This document shows positions 43,229 to 51,365 of a stretch of 64,000 nt of DNA, one piece after another. Numbering within the stretch: the first letter of the stretch is position 1; the number at the start of each line of letters is the position of its first letter. The position numbers and the translations under genes are program-made. Below the pieces are notes generated by a model. That model was not told the DNA's origin. It saw only the letters and a list, made by a program, of their open reading frames with translations, and did no database searches. The stretch is from Zobellia roscoffensis (lineage in GTDB: Bacteria; Bacteroidota; Bacteroidia; Flavobacteriales; Flavobacteriaceae). The stretch lies in contig NZ_JADDXT010000002.1 of NCBI RefSeq assembly GCF_015330165.1, positions 4,057,646 to 4,121,645 on the forward strand, in the 5' to 3' direction.

Positions 43229-43840
43229 ATGCCATTTAGAAAATTACACCCGCACTTATTAGAAAATTTAGAGCGTTTGGAAATAGAAACGCCAACGCCA
43301 TTTCAAAAAAGTAGCATTCCCGTAATTAAAAGTGGTATCAATGTCTTTGCTTTTGCTAAAAAAGGAAGCGGAAAAACCACCGCGTTAATCCTGACTACTT
43401 TACAGAAGTTAAAATGCGAAGCCGTTGGCGATGCGCCAAGAGCCGTAGTTCTTGTAGAAAATAAAGAAAGAGTGCTAGAACTCTACAATGCTTTTGCCGA
43501 ATACACCAAATACAGTACGGTACGACTTTATGCCAGTTATGAGCAACTGCATATAGACGTTCAGAAGTCCGAAATATACATGGGCGTAGATGTGTTGATC
43601 ACTACACCTAAAACACTTCACAACTTGTTTTTGACCAACGGCGTGAGTATTTCCGAACTGAAAATCATCAGTGTAGACGATGCAGAATTCCTTTCCAACA
43701 AAAAGGAGTCTACAGGCCTTATTGCAATGGCAGCCAGTATAAAGAAGAGTCAGTTTGTACTTTATGCCGAAAAACCACATCCACAATTGGAGCGTCTAAA
43801 GAGTCATTTTATGGAGCACTCTAGAACTGTAAAAGCATAA
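43229..43840 (+). CDS. Single RecA-domain DEAD-box helicase derivative
   Basis: 203 residues covering only the N-terminal RecA-like domain of a DEAD-box protein. The Q motif region is TPTPFQKSSIPVI, motif I is AKKGSGKTT (43-51, usual AxTGSGKT), a motif-Ia-like strand is AVVLVENKERVLELY, and TTPKTLHNL matches motif Ib (TPGR). The DEAD box itself has become SVDDAEF and motif III (SAT) reads YAEKP. The helicase C domain is missing and the gene ends cleanly, so it cannot unwind RNA in the usual way. It might bind nucleotide or act as a regulator or partner of full-length helicases. The downstream SDR gene is convergent. Confidence 0.75.
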   Translation: MPFRKLHPHLLENLERLEIETPTPFQKSSIPVIKSGINVFAFAKKGSGKTTALILTTLQKLKCEAVGDAPRAVVLVENKERVLELYNAFAEYTKYSTVRLYASYEQLHIDVQKSEIYMGVDVLITTPKTLHNLFLTNGVSISELKIISVDDAEFLSNKKESTGLIAMAASIKKSQFVLYAEKPHPQLERLKSHFMEHSRTVKA

Positions 43841-43851
43841 TTGTAAGCTTA

Positions 43852-45402
43852 TTACCAAGAAATAGGGAAGTAATCCTTTAGGAATTTTCCACACCAGTGT
43901 TTTCCGGTATTGATACCGTCAAAAAGCGGGTCCACTACCCTTGCGGCACCATCTACAATATCTAACGGTGGTTGAAAATCGTGTACTTCCTGTTTTCTTT
44001 TGGCCAGTTCTGCAGGGTCCTCATCCGTTACCCAGCCGGTATCCACCGCGTTCATGTAAATGCCATATTTGGCCAAATCACCAGAAGCGGTATGCGTAAG
44101 CATATTCAAGGCCGCCTTAGCCATATTGGTATGCGGATGGCGCGATTCTTTAAAAAACCGATGGAATTTACCCTCCATAGCCGTAACATTAATGATATGT
44201 TTTTGCCCCGTATTTTCCTTTTTCATGACTTCTGAAAGTCGGTTGCACAGTACAAAAGGCGCCACGGAATTTACAAGCTGTACTTCCACCATTTCTGTAG
44301 TTTCAATCGCACCTAGTTTTAGGCGCCAGCTGTTGGTTTTACGTAAATCTACTTGTTGTAAATCTGCATCCAGTTGACTCTCCGGAAATACTTCTTGGGT
44401 AACCAGACTTGCATCAAAACTATACGGAATCTGAGATAATTTTGCAGAAGACCTTAGCCCAATACCAGGTTCTGGACCGTGCCATGATACTGGCATATTC
44501 TTATTGGAGGATGCAGTGGTAGTCAAAGTTGTTAATTCATCCAAACAACTCATATGATCTTTAAGTACCCCTTGGGCATATTCTGGCAAGGACTCAATAG
44601 GACGTTCTTCATTCTGCATTAAATGCGCATAGAACCCTGCAGGACGGCGAACCGTTTGTGCAGCATTGTTAATGAGAATATCTAATTTCTCATAATTCTG
44701 CTCAATGTAATTACAGAAAATCTCCACACTAGGAATATGTCGTAAATCCAGTCCATGAATTTTTAGGCGGTGACCCCATTCCGTGAAATCTTCCTCTTTG
44801 GAAAAACGCAAAGCGGAATCTACAGGAAAACGAGTGGTAGCAATAACGGTGGCACCACCACGCAATAACATCAAAGAAATATGATATCCAATTTTAAGAC
44901 GTGAACCGGTAATAACGGCCACTTGGCCTTTTACATCAGCATTTTGAAAGCGTTTGGCATAATTAAGGTCTCCACATTCCGTACACATGGTATCATAAAA
45001 ATGGTGCAGTTTAGTGAATTTGGTCTTACATACGTAACAATCCCTAGGCGATTCCAGTTCCTTAGTTTGCTTTTGGGCCAGATCAGCAGCAGCCAATAAT
45101 TTAGGCGCTACAAATACTGAAGCCTCACGCGCATACCGAATTCCGGTTTCATTACGTGCACTTCTATCTTTTGCGGCTTGTTTACGTTTTGCGGCTTTTT
45201 TGGCATCTTTCTTTCTACGGGAAAATTCTTCACGACTTGGACGGGACAATTGTCCGGATACCTTTATTAAGGCCGTACGTTGTTCTTTGGGAATTTCAAA
45301 TATCTGATTGGTGTCCGCTACCAATCGCTCTAGAACAGCAATGGCTTGTTTTACCTCGTCTAAAGAAACCTCCTGGTTATCATCCAATTCTTCACTCTTC
45401 AT
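43852..45402 (-). CDS. SDR-fold protein with basic N-terminal extension and zinc ribbon
   Basis: 516 residues. Residues 1-115 are helical and very basic around 60-80. A CxxC...CxxC zinc ribbon follows (Cys122, 125, 140, 143). The Rossmann core of a short-chain dehydrogenase starts at about 160 (AVITGSRLKIGYHIS with TGxxxxIG, ATTRFP, and LINNAAQTVRR). The catalytic region is unusual: the Ser strand reads INVTAMEG and the YxxxK motif reads TNMAK, so the general-base Tyr is absent while Lys remains. NAD(P) binding is plausible, classical SDR chemistry doubtful. Monocistronic and convergent with the DEAD-box derivative. I know of long SDRs of this kind in flavobacteria but no function. Confidence 0.75.
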   Translation of the reverse strand: MKSEELDDNQEVSLDEVKQAIAVLERLVADTNQIFEIPKEQRTALIKVSGQLSRPSREEFSRRKKDAKKAAKRKQAAKDRSARNETGIRYAREASVFVAPKLLAAADLAQKQTKELESPRDCYVCKTKFTKLHHFYDTMCTECGDLNYAKRFQNADVKGQVAVITGSRLKIGYHISLMLLRGGATVIATTRFPVDSALRFSKEEDFTEWGHRLKIHGLDLRHIPSVEIFCNYIEQNYEKLDILINNAAQTVRRPAGFYAHLMQNEERPIESLPEYAQGVLKDHMSCLDELTTLTTTASSNKNMPVSWHGPEPGIGLRSSAKLSQIPYSFDASLVTQEVFPESQLDADLQQVDLRKTNSWRLKLGAIETTEMVEVQLVNSVAPFVLCNRLSEVMKKENTGQKHIINVTAMEGKFHRFFKESRHPHTNMAKAALNMLTHTASGDLAKYGIYMNAVDTGWVTDEDPAELAKRKQEVHDFQPPLDIVDGAARVVDPLFDGINTGKHWCGKFLKDYFPISW

Positions 45403-45564
45403 ACTGCCTATTTTTATCCGTAGTAAACCACGACCCGATCACATTTTATGCCGCGCGAAATTACACCTTTATTCGCTTTGCATTATGCAAATCTCTCGTT
45501 TTATTTCAATCTTGAACAGAAGGTTAATAAATGACTTCCATCAGAAAACAAACCTATACCAAAC

Positions 45565-45600
45565 AAAAAAGCGCTTACCAAAAATGGTAAACGCTTGCTT
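45565..45600 (-). terminator. Rho-independent terminator after DUF6515-like gene
   Basis: On the minus strand a GCGTTTACCA/TGGTAAGCGC stem with a TTTT loop is followed by six T, 17 bases beyond the stop codon at 45617. Confidence 0.85.
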
Positions 45601-45616
45601 CTTGTGGAAATCTAAA

Positions 45617-46207
45617 TTATTCCATATCAATAATCCCAACTACTTCATACGCTCTAGTGCCATCTACCTGCACTTTTTCATATAAAATATTAGCGTACTC
45701 GTAATACGTTTGACCGTCAATCGTTACTCTTTCATAATCATCTGGCAGTTCGTAGACTATAGTCCCTACTTCTGGTTCCACTACTTCATATTCATTACCG
45801 ACCTCGGAATAAAAAATACCACCAAAATTGAAATACATATGATTGTTGAAACGAACTCTGTGATGCCCTGTTGGCAAAGTGCTAATTCTAAATCCGATTT
45901 TAGGAGCTATAGGAATATAACGCCCTCTAGAAGAGGTATAATACCTGTTATTTGAGTAATAATAATTCTGTCCTTGGTATTTTACTACTCGCTTATTTGG
46001 TACTGTTCGTACAGAAACCACCTTCTTTTTTGGGGTTTTATACACTACTCGTTTACTAGATACCCTATTAGGGGTACTTTTCGTTACCGTTCGTGTTGTT
46101 GTAGTCGTTGTTTTTGTGGAACGTTTCCTAGTTTGGGCCGTACCCGCAAAAATGAATCCTATTAATAACAATGGTAATACGAAGTATGTTTTAGTATTTG
46201 TTTTCAT
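45617..46207 (-). CDS. Exported basic protein, DUF6515-like
   Basis: 196 residues with a signal peptide (about 1-25, ending GTAQT). A Thr/Lys/Arg-rich low-complexity stretch (about 26-75) precedes a C-terminal domain with KYQGQNYYYSNNRYY, PPxG-like PIAPKIGFRISTLPTGHHRV, YFNFGGIFYSE and ELPDDYERVTIDGQTYYEYA. That is the DUF6515 pattern of paired Tyr-rich (V)xxxGxxYYYxxxxxY units. It is probably periplasmic or envelope-bound through its basic region. The function is unknown. Monocistronic with its own terminator. Confidence 0.7.
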   Translation of the reverse strand: MKTNTKTYFVLPLLLIGFIFAGTAQTRKRSTKTTTTTTRTVTKSTPNRVSSKRVVYKTPKKKVVSVRTVPNKRVVKYQGQNYYYSNNRYYTSSRGRYIPIAPKIGFRISTLPTGHHRVRFNNHMYFNFGGIFYSEVGNEYEVVEPEVGTIVYELPDDYERVTIDGQTYYEYANILYEKVQVDGTRAYEVVGIIDME

Positions 46208-46394
46208 GATTTCTAAATTTTAAATGGTTAAACTTTCATTTATACTATCACTACTTTGACCACAATTTTCAAGCCTGGTTTAATGAGGAAGCGCGTTATT
46301 TGATGAAAACTAGACGAGCGGATATTTTTTATCTACCAACTTGTAGATTTTATAGATAGAAAATTGTACCTATTTTGAGTATACCGAGCAAAAG

Positions 46395-46425
46395 AAAAGG
46401 CGTATCCCTAAGAATACGCCTTTTC
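46395..46425 (-). terminator. Rho-independent terminator after EF-hand lipoprotein gene
   Basis: AAAAGGCGTAT/ATACGCCTTTT stem with an eight-base loop, 20 bases past the minus-strand stop at 46446; T-rich on the downstream side. Confidence 0.85.
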
Positions 46426-46445
46426 ATTGCTAAAAACTGATGTGT

Positions 46446-46745
46446 TTACTTCAACAAAGCAAGAATACCTTGTAGTTCCGTAAGGTTAAGATTAGAATTG
46501 TTGTCCGTATCCAAGGTGTCAAAATTTTCAGAGACAGACCCCATGGCTTCTGTTGAGCTAATAGCGTCATTATTATCCGTATCCAACAAACTGAATAAAC
46601 TTGCTACTTGTTGTACCGTTGAGTTTGAACTCAACGAGCCTAATAATGATGCCGCTTGTGAAGCGGTGGAGGTATCCATATTTTTTACGCTGTTACAGCT
46701 AGATAATGCCGCTAAAAGGGCTAATGAGGCTATTACTTTTTTCAT
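46446..46745 (-). CDS. Small lipoprotein with two EF-hand calcium-binding loops
   Basis: The ATG at 46745 is preferred over an in-frame start 11 codons upstream because it gives a compact lipoprotein signal (MKKVIASLALLAALSSC, Cys17); 99 residues. Two canonical EF-hand loops follow: DTDNNDAISSTE and DTDNNSNLNLTE. The Asn/Asp positions are correct for Ca(II) ligation and a Glu closes each loop. A Ser/Ala-rich linker joins anchor and EF-hands. It is probably a periplasmic or surface calcium-binding protein; the partner is unknown. Confidence 0.75.
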   Translation of the reverse strand: MKKVIASLALLAALSSCNSVKNMDTSTASQAASLLGSLSSNSTVQQVASLFSLLDTDNNDAISSTEAMGSVSENFDTLDTDNNSNLNLTELQGILALLK

Positions 46746-46894
46746 GGTTTTGTGTTTAATATGTTTAATTGCGTACAAAAGTAATCTGGCAAACCGGATA
46801 AAAAAGAAGATTATAGACCAATAAGCCTATTCTATCTATACACGCATAGAAGTTATAGACGAATCACCTAATAGCCATAAGCAAGCAAACCTTG

Positions 46895-47752
46895 TTATTG
46901 ATGTAGCCTTAACTCCGTTATAGTACCGTTATTATCTTTTTTTCCCTCGCTCGAAATATAAAGCACTCCATCCGGACTAAATGCAATGCCTTCGGGTTGT
47001 GGAAATATATGTTTGTCTAATTCATACGCATTTTTAGTATTCCCCTCTGAGTCTAGAATCAATAATTTAGGCTTAGAACCTTCTAATACATAAATTTCAC
47101 CTGTCATGGGGTGCACCTCCAAGTCTGAAGGTCGGAATGTTTTGTATATTTTAGATTGTCTAAAATTTTTAAAAATCTTATCCCTCATTTCGATAGTATA
47201 AATAGGCTCTGAACTCATTTTTTTTGTTTCCAAGGAAAAGCTATAAATGCCTTTTGAACTATCTGATTCCAAACCGTGATCTTTGGGTATCATCAATAAT
47301 TCGTTTTTCTTTACGTTAAGTGCCAAGCTTTCCATATTGTTGTCTGTAGTAAACGGTGTTTCATACGTGTTTATAACAGGTGCTGTACTTTTATATTCCT
47401 TAATTTCGTAAAGAGTACCATCACTTCTAAGCACATAGGCGTCTTTTTGACGTATGACCAAACCTTCGTAATCCCCTGGTTTTCCAAAATCTATTTCTTG
47501 TATTATCTTTTTTGATTTTAGGCTATAAATGAAAATAGTTGCTTTTTCATCCTGTACGGCCGCAATCTCAGTATCACTCAACCATTCAATAGCAGATACT
47601 TCTTTTAATTGCGCTGGTAACTCCCAACGGGCAACCGCATCATAACTTAACCCATTCTTATTAATTTCCGTTACCCTGTCCTTAAAAGAAATGACTATAA
47701 GGGCAAGCCCGAATAGGAGTATTAAAACCGTGAAAATTTTTGTTTTTCTCAT
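46895..47752 (-). CDS. SdiA-regulated-domain beta-propeller protein
   Basis: 285 residues with an N-terminal membrane anchor (about 7-24, FTVLILLFGLALIVISF). The propeller pattern is recognisable: EVSAIEWLSDTEIAAVQDE, GDYEGLVIRQKDAYVLRSDG, NNMESLALNVKKNELLMIPK, FRPSDLEVHPMTGEIYVLEG and PEGIAFSPDGVLYISSEG. This is the SdiA-regulated family, related to 3-phytase-like propellers. DYEGL, PSDLEVHP and PEGIAFSPDG are the family signatures. Located on the outer face of the inner membrane or in the periplasm. Function unknown; a phosphoesterase-like or sensing role is only a guess. Confidence 0.8.
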   Translation of the reverse strand: MRKTKIFTVLILLFGLALIVISFKDRVTEINKNGLSYDAVARWELPAQLKEVSAIEWLSDTEIAAVQDEKATIFIYSLKSKKIIQEIDFGKPGDYEGLVIRQKDAYVLRSDGTLYEIKEYKSTAPVINTYETPFTTDNNMESLALNVKKNELLMIPKDHGLESDSSKGIYSFSLETKKMSSEPIYTIEMRDKIFKNFRQSKIYKTFRPSDLEVHPMTGEIYVLEGSKPKLLILDSEGNTKNAYELDKHIFPQPEGIAFSPDGVLYISSEGKKDNNGTITELRLHQ

Positions 47753-47862
47753 GTCAAATATATTCTGTATCTAATTCCAGTTCTAATTAAATCAAAACAA
47801 CCTCAGTACCTAGAATTCTATATTTTCTAGATACTGAGGGCAATAAACCACTATCAAAAAAT

Positions 47863-48336
47863 TTAATTGACGAATACTACTTCAGTATTCACGTTACCAT
47901 CTTGATTAAAAACCAAGTGTAAATCAGTAGGTTCTTTATCTAGCTCTATTTGATAATAGGTGTTCTCACCAACTATCAAAACTTCGGCGTCGTCAATTTG
48001 TTTATTATCATAATCGTTTACAATTGCAGTCTTTACCGCTTCGGGTAATTCACTAGCAGCTATATCATATTTATAATTTGTGAGTGTTCCAGATGCTTCG
48101 TACAACGCCTCATACTCTACAGTCTCCATATCAAAATCAACATTATAACTTTCTCCAATGGTTTCCCACTCTACATCAGTGGCATTTGAAAAGGTATCTT
48201 CAAAAGCGCTTTTTACTACCGCCGGCACCTCTGAATTCAGAATATCACTATCATTATCAGCAAAGTCATCGTCATTATTGTCACACGAAATTATTCCGAG
48301 TGATAAGATTGCAGTAAAAAATTTCAATTTCTCCAT
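47863..48336 (-). CDS. PepSY-like (PF11396-type) lipoprotein
   Basis: 157 residues: lipoprotein signal with Cys18 in GIISC, an Asp-rich linker (DNNDDDFADNDSD), then two PepSY-like repeats. The first is VPAVVKSAFEDTFSNATDVEWE ... YNVDFDMETVEYEALYEASG, the second LPEAVKTAIVNDYDNKQIDD ... YYQIELDK. It parallels the 148-residue protein encoded at 50532-50978, which has the same two-repeat layout. Both flank a histidine kinase/response regulator pair, so they are probably its targets or accessories. A perfect -7 box lies between the kinase gene and this gene, so it can be transcribed independently. PepSY-like proteins are often envelope-stress or regulatory inhibitors. Confidence 0.8.
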   Translation of the reverse strand: MEKLKFFTAILSLGIISCDNNDDDFADNDSDILNSEVPAVVKSAFEDTFSNATDVEWETIGESYNVDFDMETVEYEALYEASGTLTNYKYDIAASELPEAVKTAIVNDYDNKQIDDAEVLIVGENTYYQIELDKEPTDLHLVFNQDGNVNTEVVFVN

Positions 48337-48360
48337 AACATGATTTTTAATTTATGTGGA

Positions 48361-48368
48361 CAAAACTA
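48361..48368 (-). promoter_or_regulatory. Flavobacterial -7 box for the PepSY-like lipoprotein gene
   Basis: On the minus strand TAGTTTTG, a full TAnnTTTG match, 24 bases before the ATG. No suitable -33 TTG was seen. Confidence 0.45.
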
Positions 48369-48403
48369 AAAGCCAAATCTGGAAAGAAACGGAATAAATT
48401 TAA

Positions 48404-49675
48404 TTAGTGGGCGGGAAAATACAGGCTAAAAACATGTCTGTCTGAAAATGAATACACCAAACGAATACCATATTTATCTGCAATAGCCTTAGAAATAGAA
48501 AGCCCCAACCCTGTAGATTTCTGGTCAGAACCGCTCTTCTTAAATCGGTCAAAAATACTAGAAGCGTCTAAGCTAATTTTACTTCCCATGTTGCTTATAT
48601 GAATAGTACGATCTGCAATCTCAATAGTTACCTTGTTATTTCTTTCCCCATGTATAATGGCATTTTTGATGAGATTGGTCAGTAGTACCCGTGCCAAATC
48701 TGTATTAATAGCAAATTCTAAGTGAGCACTGGAAGTTAATTCTAACTCAATATTTTGGTGTTTGGCAAAATCTTCAAAGTTATCCGAAATTTCTGTAGCA
48801 AGGACTTGAAAATTAACAGTATCAAGTCCTATGTATTGTTTGTTGTCTATTTTAGATAATAATAACAAGGACTTGTTTAAACGAGTTAGCCGTCCCAAAT
48901 TTTCTAATACTGCGCCCACTACTTGTGATTGTGCATCATTTATTTGGTTTCGTTCAAGAAGCAACTCTAACTTATTGATACTGATGGCTAACGGAGTTTG
49001 TAATTCATGTGCTGCATTTTCAATAAATTCTTTTTGTGCCACATAGGTCTCTCTGGACTTTTTTGTCAACATTTCTACACTATGATTTAATAGCTCAAAC
49101 TCATCAATATTTGTCGGCACGGCTTGTATAGGCTCATCTTTCTCTATACGGAATTCCTTTAATCTAGCAACAAGGCTATAAAATGGACTCCATACTTTTT
49201 TCAATACTAGGTTGTTGAGAATTATAACGCTCGTAACTAATACAATGTATAACCATATGAGGTAGGTGATGAGATTTTCAATTTGGTCATCTTCCTCTAC
49301 CATAGAGGTAATCAGCTTAATTTTATAATAGGAATTTTTGTGTTCAAATACACTCTCTAAGATGCGAACAGGTTCATAATCATCTTCGTTCTGCATATAC
49401 ATAAGGGTATCCCTATAAATATCTTTTAGTTTATGGTGATGCTTGAGAGAGGTCTTTGTAATCGTAAAATTTCCTATGCCAAAGTCGTTTGTATGTAATA
49501 TTGCCGAATCTTTTTTAGCCTCTTTTACAATGAGTTCCATCTGATTATCCAATCCATCATCTAGGCTATCATAAACTTCATCTAACATGGCAAAATAAAA
49601 TATAACTGCCCACACAGAAATGAGAACAATTAGTAAAATTGCAAAATACTTAGATGTGTGGTTCAACAGTTTCAT
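48404..49675 (-). CDS. Two-component sensor histidine kinase
   Basis: 423 residues: membrane helix 1 (about 12-32), a periplasmic sensor of about 105 residues, helix 2 (about 140-160), then HisKA with the phospho-acceptor His in ENAAHELQTPLAI, an N-box NLIKNAIIHGE and a G-box GLGLSISKAIADKYG. The start overlaps the stop of the response-regulator gene by four bases, so the pair is coupled. The AHELQTPL form of the H-box is the common Bacteroidota variant. PepSY-like genes on both sides suggest that it senses envelope conditions or metals, as PepSY-linked kinases often do (inferred). Confidence 0.92.
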   Translation of the reverse strand: MKLLNHTSKYFAILLIVLISVWAVIFYFAMLDEVYDSLDDGLDNQMELIVKEAKKDSAILHTNDFGIGNFTITKTSLKHHHKLKDIYRDTLMYMQNEDDYEPVRILESVFEHKNSYYKIKLITSMVEEDDQIENLITYLIWLYIVLVTSVIILNNLVLKKVWSPFYSLVARLKEFRIEKDEPIQAVPTNIDEFELLNHSVEMLTKKSRETYVAQKEFIENAAHELQTPLAISINKLELLLERNQINDAQSQVVGAVLENLGRLTRLNKSLLLLSKIDNKQYIGLDTVNFQVLATEISDNFEDFAKHQNIELELTSSAHLEFAINTDLARVLLTNLIKNAIIHGERNNKVTIEIADRTIHISNMGSKISLDASSIFDRFKKSGSDQKSTGLGLSISKAIADKYGIRLVYSFSDRHVFSLYFPAH

Positions 49676-50346
49676 TCGGACAGCTTATAACCCACTCCAT
49701 ATACCGCTTCTATTTCAATAGTGGCTTTTGCCTCGCTCAGTTTTTTACGCAAGTTCTTTATTTGTGAATAGATAAAATCAAAACTATCCGTCTGGTCAAT
49801 ATGATCTCCCCAAACATGTTCTGCAAGGGCTGATTTAGTCACCAGACGTGTTTTATTTGCAATCATATAAAGCATTATGTCATACTCTTTACGATTAAAG
49901 GTTATTTCCTTAGCGTCAATTTTGACCAGTCTGCTTTCTGGGTCAATGGAAACATTCCCTACTTCTATAAATTTATTACCATCAAAACTACGCCGACGAA
50001 CCACTGCGCGTACACGTGCATGCAGTTCTGCCATATGAAAAGGTTTAGGCAAATAATCATCCGCTCCAAGGTCCAGCCCTTTAATACGGTCATCTAACGA
50101 ATCTTTCGCAGACACAATAATAACTCCGTCTTCTTTACCTAATTTTTTTAACCGTTTCAAAAGTTCAAGTCCATTGCCATCCGGTAAAGTAATATCTAGT
50201 AAAATGCAATCATAATCATAAACCCCAATTTTGGCATCTGCGGTTATAAAATCTGTAGCAGTTTCTACGGTGTATTGTTCACGCTCCAAGGTCTGCCGCA
50301 TATTATCCAGCATTTGTGGTTCGTCTTCTATTATCAGAACTTTCAT
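49672..50346 (-). CDS. OmpR/PhoB-family response regulator
   Basis: 224 residues: receiver with acidic pocket (IIEDE), phospho-acceptor Asp51 in CILLDITLPDGNG, Ser in VSAKDS and Lys in LPKPFH, then a winged-helix output domain (FNRKEYDIMLYMI, SQIKNLRKKLSEA, VYGVGYKL). It is first gene of the minus-strand pair with the kinase, and divergent from a PepSY-like gene that starts 185 bp away. It therefore probably controls both PepSY-like genes and itself. Confidence 0.93.
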   Translation of the reverse strand: MKVLIIEDEPQMLDNMRQTLEREQYTVETATDFITADAKIGVYDYDCILLDITLPDGNGLELLKRLKKLGKEDGVIIVSAKDSLDDRIKGLDLGADDYLPKPFHMAELHARVRAVVRRRSFDGNKFIEVGNVSIDPESRLVKIDAKEITFNRKEYDIMLYMIANKTRLVTKSALAEHVWGDHIDQTDSFDFIYSQIKNLRKKLSEAKATIEIEAVYGVGYKLSE

Positions 50347-50531
50347 AGGGTTACAAATTTAAACCAACTATAGTATACAATTCTAGAAAGAATTGGGAAA
50401 AAGCTGAAAAGACCTTATGGGTAAATCTTCATTTTCCAAGTGCTTTCAAAATTAAAAAACTGAATTTACATATTCCTAATTTCTTCCAGTATTCCTGACT
50501 TTCTTCGTTGTGAATTCAAAATGTAAATATT

Positions 50532-50978
50532 ATGAAGAATAAAAAAGTAATGGTGAGTATGCTTGCCGTATTAGGTGTCGCAACAATTTCTGCACAGGAT
50601 ATAAACCCTCAAAATGTTCCTTCAAACATAAGAACCACTTTTGAGCAAGCCTACCCCAATGCTTCTGATGTTGAATGGGAAATGGAAGGTCAAAACTACA
50701 AAGTGGAGTTTGACGTCAACTGGCAAGATAGTGAAGTTTGGTATTCCTCAGATGGCAGCACCGTTAAAACGGAAACGGAAATTAAAAAGAAAGATTTGCC
50801 ACAGGCTATATTGGCTACAATTGACAATCAATATGCAACTTATAGAGTTGACTCTATAGAAAAGACAGATCAAAATGGTTCTGTAACTTTTGAAGTAGAG
50901 CTAGAAAAGGGCTGGGACGAAGAAAAACAACTGCTTCTTGACGCTAATGGAATAGTTTTGAATGAATGGAACGATTAA
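50532..50978 (+). CDS. PepSY-like exported protein
   Basis: 148 residues with a cleaved signal peptide (about 1-21, ending ISAQD). Two PepSY-like repeats follow: VPSNIRTTFEQAYPNASDVE ... YKVEFDVNWQDSEVWYSSDG, and LPQAILATIDNQYATYRVDS ... TFEVELEKGWDEEKQLLLDA. It is soluble periplasmic, whereas the matching protein at 48336-47863 is a lipoprotein. Divergent from the response regulator gene. The family is usually seen next to two-component systems in Bacteroidota; its molecular role is not settled. Confidence 0.82.
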   Translation: MKNKKVMVSMLAVLGVATISAQDINPQNVPSNIRTTFEQAYPNASDVEWEMEGQNYKVEFDVNWQDSEVWYSSDGSTVKTETEIKKKDLPQAILATIDNQYATYRVDSIEKTDQNGSVTFEVELEKGWDEEKQLLLDANGIVLNEWND

Positions 50979-51020
50979 ATTCTATTAATAAGAATACTTT
51001 ACCCTAACATTCTTGGACAA

Positions 51021-51050
51021 AAGAAGCCCATCTAAATAGATGGGCTTCTT
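51021..51050. terminator. Long perfect hairpin between convergent genes
   Basis: AAGAAGCCCATCTA/TAGATGGGCTTCTT is a 14-bp perfect stem. The T-run is better on the minus strand (downstream of the cold-shock gene), but it can serve the PepSY-like gene too. Confidence 0.8.
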
Positions 51051-51074
51051 GTAAAACTTAAAGTATATATAGAA

Positions 51075-51266
51075 TTATAATACTGTTACGTTTACTGCGT
51101 TTAGGCCTTTTTTACCTTCTTGTAAATCAAATTCAACTTCATCGCCTTCACGAATTTCGTCTACTAAACCTGAAACGTGTACAAAATGATCTTTCTCAAC
51201 ACCTTCTTCAGTGATAAAACCAAAACCTTTAGTGTCGTTGAAAAACTTTACTGTTCCTTTACTCAT
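51075..51266 (-). CDS. Cold-shock-domain protein (CspA family)
   Basis: A 63-residue single cold-shock domain with RNP1 KGFGFI and RNP2 HFVHVSGL (usually DVFVH), preceded by MSKGTVKFFND. It binds single-stranded RNA/DNA and melts secondary structure. It lies next to two DEAD-box RNA helicase genes on the same strand, but with its own upstream region (99 bp) and terminator. Confidence 0.93.
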   Translation of the reverse strand: MSKGTVKFFNDTKGFGFITEEGVEKDHFVHVSGLVDEIREGDEVEFDLQEGKKGLNAVNVTVL

Positions 51267-51305
51267 TGTAATGTAATTAAAAAATTTATAATGCTAATTG
51301 AGCCG

Positions 51306-51313
51306 CAAAGATG
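51306..51313 (-). promoter_or_regulatory. Probable promoter of the cold-shock gene
   Basis: Minus strand CATCTTTG (one mismatch to TAnnTTTG) with a TTG 19 bases upstream (51335-51333). This implies a 5' leader of about 35 bases. Confidence 0.4.
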
Positions 51314-51365
51314 ACTCCATTTTTTTGACATTCAACATTTTAATTGAATTATTTACAACGAATTT

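Noticed and set aside
47755..47762. TATATTTG box upstream of the SdiA-regulated-domain gene
   Set aside because: It is a full motif match but lies only two bases before the ATG, which would place the start site inside the coding region.
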